From Schistosoma mansoni (lineage: Eukaryota; Platyhelminthes; Trematoda; Strigeidida; Schistosomatidae): a DNA stretch of 64,000 nucleotides. The notes under the pieces were generated by a model, which saw nothing but the letters and a program-made list of their open reading frames with translations, had not been told where the DNA came from and made no database searches. Where the stretch lies: contig NC_031500.1 of assembly GCF_000237925.1 (NCBI RefSeq), forward strand, positions 11,681,753 through 11,745,752. Direction: 5' to 3'. The number at the start of each line of letters is the position of its first letter. Position 1 is the first letter of the stretch. Made by a program: the position numbers and the translations under genes. Of the stretch, positions 32,990 through 45,249 are shown one piece after another.

Positions 32990-35900
32990 GATCCCACCAG
33001 TTCTCCGATTTTGCCCATTTTTGTATGAGAACATTATTTTTGAACTACTTTCACACTCCGTAACCAATTGTTTTCATTCGAAAGTCTAGCCTGCTTATCA
33101 ACGCTTTTCAGGCGTTTCTAATAAGTATTTCCTCTTCTGAGCCTGTAGAGATAAACAAATTCAAATGCTTTTTACCATGTCTAACAAATTTCTTGACCTC
33201 TCTAATTATCCATGGTGAGGAGTTGTCAGGTCCGCATGGTACTAAGCATGGAATAAATGGTGACATAATCAAACTAAGCGTACCTTCAAATATAGGCCAT
33301 GCTTAGACTGATAAGCTAGTATTTACTGACTAGTTCGTTGTTGCATCACACTCCTGTTTGGGTTTTATGTTTGCTTTCAATGCATTTAAGAGACGTTTGA
33401 ACTGATGGTATATTATGTCAGAAGCCCTGAACATGAATGATAAAAATGCATGACCACTATTTGCCAATGGTGGGAGAATATCTAGATAGGTAATATTCTT
33501 GATCACATAAGTGATTGGTAAGCCTAACAAAGGGGATCATTGGTTCGAACTATAACGTGTGGGTCTGCATACGTGTTTTACTAGGACATGTTCCATTAAA
33601 GTCATCAGTTGCCCACTTTTGAAAGACTTTTCAGACGCTACAAAGTCCATCTCTTTCCAATAAGTAATAGGTCCACTGAAATCAAATGCTAAACATATGT
33701 TATTTTACTACATGACTGAGTGTGCTTCTAAATAAAATCTTTAACTTAGCAGATTGTGCAACGAAAAGCGATACCGTTTATAGACTTATAAGCTCCGAAA
33801 GTGAGTTCATAGCTAGTGACTGCACAATTTCCTTGCGGCCGAACATATGGTGACCCAGATGGTCCGCATTAAACATCTTAAACTTGGAAAACATCAGGGA
33901 AGAAGAACACAGGAGGAATTAATCGAGAAGGCATGGCTTATCCATGAAGGTGCATTCACTCTACGTAACCTGATGTTACACACTGGTATTTCAATGTGAC
34001 TTCGTGAGATATTTTGATGTACTTATAGAATTATGGTCCGCTTTGTTATTGGTACCACTCTAATAATAGACTTAATCCTAAAATTGTAGATATGTCATGA
34101 CGTGACTTTTTGATTTATAAGATCTTACGTGGAAGTCATATTACTGGCTACAGTGACCCGTCCTATCGTAGAATCGAGCCATGCCGTCCGATGGCATTCA
34201 ATTAATGTTCCCGCGTTCTCTATAGTTAGTCTTTCTCTTAGTGTCAATTGTTGAATATAAGTCTTTTGTGCAATTATATACTCGGCTTCAAAGGTCATGT
34301 GAACAGGATCCAATGCTACTGCGTGCCAACCTATTTTTTAAAAATTGTTTATTACAATCACACTCTCCCTCGCTCTCGAACAACTCGCAGGTCAATATTT
34401 TATTTGCATGAGTTGATAGTACACCTAAAATTATATGAATGACAAACGAAGAGGTGACAATATTAAATTTCATTAACCATACGAAAGGTTAAAATCTGCC
34501 ATGTTAATCAGCTAGATTCGTGTATTATTATTGTTCCTATTATTATTAGTACCCGCTAATGTTAAGAATTATGGCCACCTTGTTCCCATTATGAATTTAC
34601 AAAATTTAAAGGTAGTAACTACGGTAGTATTAACGTATTTTTGGTTAAACAGAAGAATGATTAGTAGTGTATACTAACCACATAAGCTACCTAGGTTTGA
34701 AAATTAATCAATTGTCATGACTAAATGTGTTTCTATACCATTTTCAAAAGTCTGAGTGACTTAGAATAAGAGAAAATCGCAAATTAGTACAAGTTTTGTT
34801 CGCGGAAGTACTGCCTTCTAAAGCACTCAAGCCATTATACTCTTGGTTGCTGGGTCACAAACTCAACCAGTAAACCAAAACCGCCCGTAGTGAACCTAGC
34901 CTTAACATTTCTTTACAATGGCTGATTAGTAGCGATACTTATGACTGATATGACGTGTGCACTTGTAAGATAGAAAACAAACCACTTTGTAGGCGGCTTT
35001 AAGGAATATAGACTACTCACCATACATAAAAAAATAAAGCTGACCTAGAAGTTTGTCTGGAAGACTCTGGGTTTTTCACTGACCTTAAAATTCTTATTCC
35101 GTCCCAGTACTCAACCTTCAGTATTTTTATTGTTTTTTATATTTCGATTATTCCCGGTCAGGGAGTGCTTTCTGTAGCTGCAGTTATGAACCAGGTTATA
35201 ACAGGCGGACATCACAGACTCAGGGTCATGTATGTAACTTAGTCAGGTGGTGGATCCACCATCTAGTGGGTTTATATTGATATTACTGTCCAAAGTGACG
35301 TCCAGTTTCAGTGCACGTGTTTATATAGTGCAGATTACAAGTACGCTCTGTAAGACCAAACATTTATGTGTAACCGAACATTTAACACTTGTACTTGTGC
35401 ACTTCCCCTCTGTATCTGATTGTTCTGAGCAAACAATGAAGGAGTACTTCCAGTTTGACTAAATTCATCCATTTTTTCGAGATAGAATCCGCTTTATTTC
35501 TGGCTTTAGGACGACTCAACAGGTAGGTAAGTAAACATTAGATAGACATCAGAGCATGGGAAAATCATGCTGCACCAAAAAAATGTTAGACAGCCCATTC
35601 GCAGCACTTCCTAAGTTATCCATGCCTCACTTTCTTTATTTCTATTCTCCTCCTAGCTCCGCCTCCAATATAGAGCGGACGTATTACAAGTTATGTGTGA
35701 TAATTTGTGGAAAGAAGGCAGATGCTACTAACATAACAGTCTGGTAAAGTACGTAAATGACATCTGTAGGCAGTTGCCATCACTGGCTTTACAAAAAAAT
35801 GGTCAAGTACTGAGTGAATTAGTAATTCCGCATTTGGCTGCGGCAACCGAACTATGTTTTTATTTCACAAATTGATTGAATCGCCATTCCTCCGTAAGTT

Positions 35901-36885
35901 GATCCTAGGAGGAAGCTGATATGATGGCTTAAGCTGTTTGGTTAAGAGTCTGCAGTAAACACATTTTTAATAAGAAACACTATAGCCCAAGTACTTACTA
36001 ACTTTCTTATTCTTCATAGGCACTATATTTCCTGTCATTTTATCATACATGTTGAAAGCTGTGAACGTTTATAAAAAGGAACCAGACGCTTCAACTGTTG
36101 TGTTATACCATCTGAATAGAAATCTGCCTCAGCTACTCCACAGGCTTTCGATACATATAGGACTAGTGGCAGCTACCAGCAATAAATTAAAACGATACAC
36201 AAGTACGTATCCCGAAGTATAGTCTCTGAAATAAAGCAGTTTGGAGTGAGGAATGTTCGCTTACATTAGTTTAGATACTTGCTGTTGCCCAGTCAAAACC
36301 AAAACAAAGTAATTGGTAAAGTGATGGTTCTAAATCTCACAAGAAATTTTAATAAACTCTACGTAAACAGATATCACCACACAGTTATCAAATCAATAAT
36401 TTTCCATTCTGTAGTCAAATTTAAATTAAATTAGTTGGGTAAATTGATAAAGCATATAGGAGAATTACCAGGTGTAACAAACACACACTTTATGTATTTA
36501 CAGGATCTATTCGGATCTCTACCTAATATCTAGAAATATATATAATCGTGTATGACAAAGCACTGTACTCACTACTCTATATACATTCATTAAAATCGTA
36601 TTTGGATACTATAACTCACTTAATTTCCGGAATCACCTGTCCAATTCAGTGAGTCTGTCATAGGTTTATTTATTTATTTTTTATGACAGTATATTTTGTC
36701 ACCACTAATATCTTCCTGCTATTCTTATCCATTGTTTTTCTACACCTTCACCGATCCTCACGATACATCCACCCTTGTGTTAAGCATAGGTTTTGATTAT
36801 TAGACTTCAGTCCTCGGCATTGATTTTTTTCTTTCACCTCTATTTCCAATATTTTGTTCAATCCATCTGCCATACGTCACTTTTT
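32990..36885. other. Intergenic, nothing identified; 5' UTR of CR1 LINE at the right end
   Basis: No convincing exon, repeat or RNA gene. The last few hundred bases probably belong to the CR1 5' UTR, whose start I cannot place. Confidence 0.45.
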
Positions 36886-36889
36886 TATC

Positions 36890-38233
36890 ATGCAACAAAA
36901 GAAAATAAGGGCCCCTGCTTGTAGGCGTCCAGCCAAACGTAGGATAACTACACAATCTAAAATTGGTACTGACGGTTTCAATGAGACGAGCTACTCCGTT
37001 CATCCGGAAGCAGACAAGTTTTTACCAGTTGTCTCCATTCCAGACATGTTGAAGACTCTGTTGGTAAACAATGATGATAATCACAACTGCAACCATACGA
37101 ATGATATAAAAAGACTGCAAGTTGACATGAACATTCTCAATCCCCTCAAGTATCTCATCAACCCTAACCTCTCAGAGACTCCAGATCAAATGAATGACAT
37201 CAATAACTTCTTAGATCGTGTTGCATCAGAGGTATTTGAAAGAATAAGGCGATCTAGCAATGGAACTGTGTTTAATATACCGGACTCATATGCCCTTAAA
37301 AATATCAAAACTAGTCTGCTTAGAGCCATCAATATGACACACGTACCATATGTATGCTAAAGATTAAAAAGAAGTCACCCTGATATGCACTCACCGATCT
37401 TGTTCAAATTCAACTCATCTGTAGACGCTAGTGAGTTTTTAAATTCCTCCAATTCATTGAAACAGAAACAGATTTTCAAGGATATTACGATTCTACCAGA
37501 TAGAACACCATGCAAACGAAAATCAGGCCGAGATAACCACAGACTACCAGCATCAAACACCCAAGCGTATCATAATCCTAAGGGTCATAAAATTAAGTCC
37601 GATCCTAAGCGAACATCTAACTTTACGAATATGCAATCACCGAAAAACTCTCCTGAATCTCCTAAAGTTCAAAACCCAAAAGAAAGTAGTCCCAATGTAG
37701 GTGATGCCCATCCTTTTATGAATGTTGACTTAGATTCAACCCTAAGTAGTTGTACTGATTTCGAATGGGAAAACACAGTCCAAGTCGCTGTTAGTGCAAC
37801 AACCAGTTACAGTGACTGTGCAACGGGTAACGGGAAAACTGGTCATAAAAATTATCTGCCTGACCACACGCTTAACGTCGATATACTCGAACCTTGCGAA
37901 CGATCTCAGGCATCTTTAACAACACACGACCCTCCTCAAATTACGAAGGAGCCAAAATCAACCACAAACCTTGGAAATAAGCGTTTAGAACATGTTCCCT
38001 ATACGTCAGGTATAAATAGCAATCTAAATTGTAAACGGCCACTTGGTCGCACACATAGACCTGATAGCCTTCTTGGTCCGGCTCCCAATATGAATACTAT
38101 TCCTTTACCAAATGTTATATCCAATAATATTGAGAAGACTTTTTTTGTACTTCCGCCGGCAACAATAAACAGACTTCAAATGATGACAAAGTTGTTGAAT
38201 CTATTTCCGATCGCAACACAACTCTCACCTTAG
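36890..38233 (+). pseudogene. CR1 LINE ORF1, one in-frame stop
   Basis: Begins MQQKKIRAPACRRPAKRR (very basic) and continues in one frame across a single TAA at 37358-37360, then RLKRSHPDMHSPILFKF. The middle is Pro/Ser/Asn-rich and low in structure. The frame closes where the ORF2 frame opens, near a T run, so the two may once have been one frame or overlapping. Confidence 0.75.
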
Positions 38234-41142
38234 CCAATCCTACGAGTATTCATGTAAATACCAACTGTGATTTATACTCTAACCTGATTCACCATGGTAA
38301 TTCTCAATTTCTTATTCTTTCGTTCAATGCCCGCTCTCTGCCCAATAAAATTACTCACCTCAAAACCCTTTTGTTGCTTGTAAATCCAACTATTGTACTT
38401 ATTACGGAAACGTGGTGTAATTCATCTATACCCGATCACTCCCTGCATATAGATAACTATGTTTTCTTTAGAACCGATAGATGTAATGGACTAGGGGGCG
38501 GTACACTTATCTATATCCGTTCGGATATTCAGGCCTGCAAATTTGAGGATAAATCCCTTGATGCTATAGACGACTCCACCTGGGTTACTGTAAACTGTGG
38601 ACCTCGGAATTATCTACTGGTGGGATGCATATACAGACCACCACATGCAGACTCTAGGTTTGACAGATTACTAACAAACATCTTTTTCATTGCTTCACAC
38701 CAACCGCATACTTTTAAAATCATCGGAGGTGATTTTAATCTGCCAAACATCACATGGGATTCGACTCCAGTTTCAGGTCGACATGACAAGTTAGTTGAAA
38801 CACTAGAACTTTATGGATGGGTCCAACAGGTCCGACAACCGACTAGAAGGAATAATATACTTGATTTACTATTTACAATCAACATAGATTTTATCTCAGT
38901 GCATATTGGTCAAGAGTTTTTTAAGAGTGATCACAGAGTAATATTGTGTATCATTCATTCTTTCGACGCCATACAATTGAATTCTAAAGCTGGAATGATG
39001 TACAAGAGTAGACATTTTGATCAACAAACCTGGAAATGGACTGAAAGTCTTATTCGTTGTTTACCATGGGAAACTTATTTTACCACAAATAATATTGACA
39101 TTGCGATCTCTGATCTATACCGCAACTTGATACACTGCCTCGACTGCACTGTTCCAATTATTAGCCATGTGGCTTATAACACCAATAGGGGCCAGAATAA
39201 TTTTAAAACTTTTAAAAGAAAGCTGAGGAAATTAAAACACCGTTACCACAAGCATAATGACTTGTACACACTACAGAGTATACTTAAGTTAATTGACAAG
39301 AGGGCTTCATCTAAACGCAAGTATTTTATGAATATAGAAAATAAAGCCCTAGGTAATAAGAACCCAGAATTATTAATACTTCGGCTTTTTAAATCGCGTG
39401 TGAAGTCAAATTCTCTTGGCGTGATCAAATTCTTCATAGTTAACGGAAGAATTATTGATGACCCCGATATTATTTGCGAACAATTCAGTCAGCATTTCTC
39501 ACAGTGCTATAACACTAGAACTGAAAGCTGTATCAATACATTTCCAATGCTGACGTGCAGACACCTGTCGAAAATTGATTTCGTACCCTCCAATATCAAG
39601 CAGGCCATAACTGCCTTGAAAAAGTCCTATGACGGTGGACCTGACGGGATTCCCTCGTCATTTGTGAAATATGGTAGTAGAGAACTCCCATTATTTTGTT
39701 TAAAACTTTTCAACCTATCTATGGAATATGGGGCTTTTCCATCTGTATGGAAAACATCTCTTATCACCTCCAGATTCAAAACCGGATCACGCAGTGATAT
39801 TGTTAACTACAGACCAATTAATTTGACATCCGTGCTGTCAAGAACTATGGAAAAAATCATCCACAAACAGCTATTATCATTTTTGCTTTCGGCTAATCTG
39901 ATCAGCCCATCCCAACACGGGTTTATGACCAAACGCTCACGCTTCACATCGCACCTGGAATTTTTTGATCAAATTACCCAGAGAAGAGATGTTGGTCAGT
40001 CTGTGATAATTCTGTACTTCGACTTTAGTAAGGCCTTCGACAGCGTCTCACACAATCTTCTTCTAAAACTCTCTTCATATGGAATACAGAATCCCCTTTT
40101 ATCTTGGCTCAAGTCATTTTTAGAAGAACGTAGCCAAATTGTCCGCTTTGGATCTTGCTACTCCAAACCTGTGAATGTAACCAGTGGGGTTATACAAGGA
40201 AGTGTAATTGGTCCATTACTATTTCTCCTTTTTATCAATGACGTTTGCTCCCTCTTTCAATATGGTAAACCTTTTCTTTCTGCCGATGATCTAAAAGTGG
40301 TTTATTCACTCTCATCTCCCACCAAAGAAAGCTATATTTCAACGGTAATCCAAGAAGAAATAAACAAGTTGTACGAATGGACTATTTCGTGGAATTTGCC
40401 ACTTAATGTTGACAAAAGTGGATTTATTAACATTGGCCGTTGACTTAACTTAAATCTGGCTATACAAAAACATACACTGAAACCTCTCAACACTGCTCGT
40501 GACTTGGGTTTAAGATATAGCGACAGTTTGAACTTTTCTGAACACATTGCATCTCAAGTATCCAAAGCTAGAAAGCTCATCGGATTCATAATGATTAATT
40601 TCAATAATACCGAATCGAGATTATTATTATACAGAAAATGTACCTTACCAATTCTTGAATATGGTATTTTAGTTTACAGTGACCTGATTAAAACTGAAGG
40701 TGTTCAAAGAAGGTTCACCAAAGCTGTTTTGGGGTATTCTGACAACAAAGACTATCACCAAAGATGTCAACAACTCAAACTAGAACCTCTCTGGATCAGG
40801 CGTATCAAATTAAACCTTATCTTTCTCTACCGGCTTCTTAACGGTATTTCTTACTCTTCGCTATCTACCCCTTCATGCTCTATGATACCGTCCCACAATC
40901 TACGCAATAAGGAAAATATTCTAGCGGTTCCAAAAACCCACACAAATTTGCGCTAGAATTATTTCGTTATTCGCTACTCAACCATGTGGAATAGACTGCC
41001 AATGAACCTCCGATGCAGTGAAACTATAACCCGGTTCCGAAGTCTTCTTGATGATTTTCTTTCCGAAAGTGGATTGTGTCACCTATTGAATATTAACGTG
41101 CTTAACAATGATTTATACAAAAAAGGTCCGTCATCTATCTAA
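38140..41142 (+). pseudogene. CR1 LINE ORF2 (endonuclease-reverse transcriptase)
   Basis: Open for about 770 codons from a point inside ORF1 to a TGA at 40441-40443. It continues in the same frame to about 40945 (LGLRYSDSLNFSEHI...), then by one frameshift through ELFRYSLLNHVWNRLP to a stop at 41142. This C-terminal WNRLP block is standard for CR1/jockey ORF2. Confidence 0.82.
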
Positions 41143-43415
41143 CTGACTGAAAAGCAAAGTGATACCTTTGAAACTTTTCATACCTATTTTATTTCACTTT
41201 TATTCATCTTAATATATGAAGTCTGCTTATGTTCGTATTTATAATTATTACTGTTATTGATATCATTATTGGTCTTTCGACACATAAGTTATTCTTTTCA
41301 TCTCTTCTTGTCCTTCTAAACATATTTTATTCATAAATATCCAAAGTCTACAATTAAAAACAAAAAACCCTATGTTCCACTTAAACAAATAATTTTTTTT
41401 AAAATCTTCACAACATATATATAACATATAGAAATTTATATTTAATTATTCCTTGCAATTAATTGTGACTATGATAGCATCATTCTAAATAATTATTATT
41501 ATTGCACCAATGTTTATACTAATACCCGGTTTCACTCTGTATACTGTTACATAAATCTACACGTATTTATCCGCAAGGATTTATTATTGTTGTTATTAAT
41601 ATTAATTTAAAATTATTCGTTCATCTCAAAAGTCTATATCCATTACACTATTATGATCATGGTTGGACCCTTTCACTATGTGTTCATCTCTTTTCTCTCT
41701 CCCTTTTTTTCCTTCTAAATAAATATTATTCTTAAGATTACGAAGCTTTGGATTGAGACAATAACTTGAGTTACGTTGAATTCAACTTATCAGACTCGTT
41801 TTATCCTCACTATGTGTATACACCTCATACATATTGATTATCTTTTGCACTTAATTGAGACTTTCGTAGCATCGCCCAAAACTATGTCTGCACGAACAAA
41901 CACTTATTCTAACGTCATATCTTACTGCAATAATAAGTTATTTACTTATCAATCTATTCTGCTTTATTTTATTTTTATTACTCGTTTTGCTATACATACA
42001 TAGTTGTTTATTCTTGTTCTGCGTTAAGATATTAACGTATTCCGCGTCTCCTTTATTTCTATTTCCTTAGTTTCTTCCTTTCCCTCTTCAAAATCAATTC
42101 AAAATTCTTGCTAATTACACAGAACCTGATTTATTATTACTATTATTACTATTCTATTATTAATATTTTATTTTCCTTTTCCTTCCTTTCTCAAACATGG
42201 CATATGTAATGTTAACATTATTGAAAATTGTGTATTATTGCATTTTTTGAAGAAACCCGAAATGGTTTCTTCACAGCACTTATGTACCCATAAGGTGTTT
42301 GTGAATAATAATAATATTCCTATTAGCACAGAAACCTTATTCTATCCTCTCTGGACAGATCACACAGGGGTTGTACAAAAGACAATATTTAAGTTCTCAA
42401 TAACACCGAGTGTTTCGATATCTGGAAGGGTGCCTCAATTCACCTAAAATACACATTTCCAGTCAATTCAGGCAATATAACCAAAAAAAGAGTAGATTAA
42501 TATGACAGACACCATAACCAAAAAAACAACTAAAATAACATGGTCGTAGTTCAGGAATATATGGGAATTCGGTTAAAACGTAAGAAAAACAAAGACAACA
42601 ATAAACGACAAATGGTCAGCGTTTTTTCAACAAGATTGTTTTCTACGGGATGAGGTTGCCGACCCCACACCCAATCCTTATATTCTACCCGTGCTTGTGA
42701 TCGACAATAGCCCTAAAAGAACCACAGGAGGAGTCGGAATATAAAGAGTATCACCTAAGATCGATTTAGAAGATCGATAAAGTGTACATCTGAAGGAATC
42801 AAGAGGGATAAATCACAGTACAGAGTACATGCAGGGGTTTTTCTTTTCGGTGGGTGCCCCATGTTCTTTCGATAGAAGAAGCCATACTAGTGGTGAAAAG
42901 ATCTTTGTCAGATCGTGGAACAGGACAGTTGAAGCACGGGGTTATCCTTTTCAAACACACCAGTTTTTTTAACATTCAATATAAAATAATGGGAAATTTA
43001 ATGCCCACACAAACGAGGGGGGGAAGGAATATTGTAACTACAATGTTTTGACATCGCTAAGATGTTTGCAGCCAATTCCCAGCCAATCAACCTAGTTGTT
43101 TCCAGGCTTTCATACACTTAACCTTCATAAAGTATCTTACGCAGCGTTACGATGTTGCAGGTCACTTAAAGGTTCCCGATCAATCTCACATGCTATGTTG
43201 GGTTCAAATCCAGTATTTCGGAGGGTTTCTCATGAAGAATGAAGTTGAGTACTTGAAATGATTTAGTGACTTGCTTTTGCATATAATCAGCAGCATTTAT
43301 ATGTTTCTGAAGCAAAAACGGATAAACTTTCTTCCTACACTTTAAGAGGGTTGAATAAAACTTAAGTATAAGTTGAAAAATTATACCATGAAACTACCTG
43401 GAGTTCCCCTTGAAA
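41143..43415. other. CR1 3' UTR and intergenic DNA
   Basis: A very T/A-rich tract to ~42200 is probably CR1 3' UTR plus flank. A weak tRNA-like box B (GGGTTCAAATCC near 43200) may be a decayed SINE head. Confidence 0.4.
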
Positions 43416-43419
43416 GTTA

Positions 43420-43790
43420 GCAGTGACGGTTTCCTGTAGAATCATTTTTGCCATAGGTTATGACCTCAGAACATGAGCTACCAAAGCAACTAAATCTCAA
43501 TCAGCCAATAGGACTTACAGACCGCATTCTTCAATTTGTGTGTAGTTTGCAAGGACTTTAAAATGGGATACTTTACTTTTCATCGAGTTAAAACTCAGTC
43601 CATAATTCACTGAGCTTTTGCGTCCAGTCAGATCCTTCTAGAGAGCCAGATTACCAGCTTGCATGCCAACTTCTATGAGAAGCCTTATATCATCAGCAAA
43701 ATGTAATGGATTATAATGTAAGTCCTGAGGGTAATTTGTGTGGGTTGAAAAGGGAAACGGTTCTTGCACTGAACACGGAAGTGCCCACTA
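43420..43790 (-). mobile_element. Ancient LINE reverse-transcriptase remnant
   Basis: On the minus strand HYNPLHFADDIRLLIEVGMQ carries an FADD catalytic motif. It is followed by a stop and then NYGLSFNSMKSKVSHF, which resembles the GLSFN..K region after FADD in CR1/jockey LINEs. It is heavily decayed and much older than the CR1 copy at 37-41 kb. The boundaries are vague and may reach 44.2 kb. Confidence 0.55.
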
Positions 43791-44832
43791 CAGCATTTTG
43801 CAGCTTTTGTAACCGAAAAAATTAGCTCAACAATAGTTGGGTAGCTATTTCTATATGACCATAATTAGTTGATTGACAGTATCTGAATACCCATACGCCC
43901 GAGCTTCTTGTAGGCACGCTTACGAATGAATCTGCTAAACGTTCTAGAGAAGTCAGGACTCAGTAACCGTTATCTTGAGGTCAAACATAGTTATTTATCT
44001 TAGAAACGACTGTTGACAAACGGACTGTTCAGCAGAAAAACCCAGTAAACCTTGAAATGAACTCTGGGATAGACTCCTTGGTACCGCATACTTAGATTGT
44101 TTTTTTGAAGTTGATATATCCAAGAGTTTAAACTGCCAGCAGGCTTTGCAAATAAAACAGATGTCCAGAACGGTGGGTCCATTTTTTACAAAGGATAAAG
44201 GTATCTACAGTTTGTCGATCAAGATTTCATCTCTAGTGAGAAGGTTATCCGAGGTTGAGTGAGTTCGCCTGTTGTCTCCATCAAGTAGTTGGTTCCACAT
44301 TTTGAAATAATCCTAGCTCTATTTGGAGTGTCAAGATCGAGTTTCAATGAGTTCTCCTCACCACTGTGTATCCGAACAAGCTGATTTTACTAAGATCAAG
44401 ATTTCGTTAAAATTCTGCTCAAACATGCCATATTTTAAGGGAATGTGCCAGCCTTTCAGGTAGCTGATTTCACTGAATGTTAGCAACACGTCTCTGCAGA
44501 TAACTCAGTGCAGATACACAGTGGTGTTAAACAGCTATACTGAAAGCCGTTCGATGAGCGTGATATCAATAAAGGTAGTATGTGGTGGAACACAATAAAA
44601 ACAGACAGGCTATACAACGAGTGATTGTTAAAAATACACGAACTACCCAACATACTCTGGGACAAAATAGAAGAATTTAGAAAATGTTAAACGGTTTATA
44701 CTAGTGCTTAGAATAAAAATTAATGGAAAAGGAAATAAGATATTCGAAAAGCAACTTAATCCCTCATTATCGACCATTATATACACAACTATTTAATTAC
44801 TGCTTGTAATCTAGGATTGTTATTGTTTAAAT

Positions 44833-44840
44833 CTCTTCTC
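44833..44840 (+). promoter_or_regulatory. Possible TOP-type transcription start of eL42
   Basis: CTCTTCTC lies 51-58 nt before the eL42 start codon. Ribosomal protein mRNAs in many animals begin with C plus a pyrimidine run that couples translation to TOR signalling. Position and sequence fit, but the start site is not proven. Confidence 0.35.
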
Positions 44841-44890
44841 GGGTTGTTTAATTACGGGCGGGTCACTTGCCAAGGTCGCGTGTGGCTAAC

Positions 44891-45245
44891 ATGGTTAATA
44901 TCCCCAAGACGAGAAATACGTTTTGTAAGAGTTCCAAATGCAAAAAACATACTTTGCATAAGGTAACTCAGTACAAAAAAGGGAAAGATTCCCTGTATGC
45001 GCAGGGCAAGCGGCGGTACGACAGGAAACAGTCAGGTACGAAAAAATATCCACTTAATACCGTTTTTAGGTTACGGTGGTCAGTCAAAACCAATTCTCAG
45101 GAGAAAAGCTAAAACTACGAAAAAGATTGTGCTGCGGTTGGAATGCTCTCAATGTAAATGTAAGAAGCAACTGAGAATCAAGAGATGCAAACACTTCGAA
45201 CTTGGTGGAGATAAGAAGAAGAAAGGTCAAATGGTCACCTTTTAA
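44891..45245 (+). CDS. RPL36A: 60S ribosomal protein eL42 (L36a/L44), two exons
   Basis: Joining 44891-45035 to 45070-45245 gives a protein of about 106 residues, the usual size of eL42, which sits at the ribosomal E site. It starts [20 protein letters not shown] and has the conserved blocks [47 protein letters not shown] and [17 protein letters not shown]. The first zinc pair is CX4C, as in yeast, rather than the human CX2C; the second is CSQCKCKK. The GGQSKP proline is the residue tied to cycloheximide sensitivity in other eukaryotes. The intron interrupts the Gly codon in phase 1. A pyrimidine run upstream could be a TOP start. No exact AATAAA follows the stop; ATAAAT-type variants occur about 15 nt downstream. 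Confidence 0.96.
45036..45069 (+). other. 34-nt intron in the eL42 coding region
   Basis: A GTACGA donor follows ...CAGTCAG and a CCGTTTTTAG acceptor precedes GTTACGG. Removing these 34 nt restores the invariant KQSGYGGQ sequence exactly, so the intron is well supported although extremely short. Confidence 0.93.
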
Positions 45246-45249
45246 ATGA

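Larger units (their letters stand above)
36890..41142 (+). mobile_element. Nearly complete CR1-clade LINE
   Basis: An ORF1 frame (36890-38233) and an ORF2 frame (about 38140-41142) are still readable. ORF1 ends with an RRM-like ILFKFNSS...KDITILPDRTP block typical of CR1/jockey ORF1. ORF2 has an apurinic endonuclease (ITETWCN, GGDFNLPNITWDS, SDHRVI), then reverse transcriptase (GPDGIPSSF, FDFSKAFDSVSH, GVIQGSVIGPLLF) and an SADD in place of the usual FADD/YADD. Four breaks are seen: an in-frame TAA in ORF1 (37358), a shift near a T run at ~38140 where ORF1 and ORF2 join, an in-frame TGA (40441), and a shift near 40945. The copy is therefore fairly young but not active. The 3' UTR probably continues past 41142; its end and any target duplication were not found. 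Confidence 0.88.

Noticed and set aside
42238-42447. 69-codon frame after the CR1 LINE
   Set aside because: No domain, no splice context, and length within chance.
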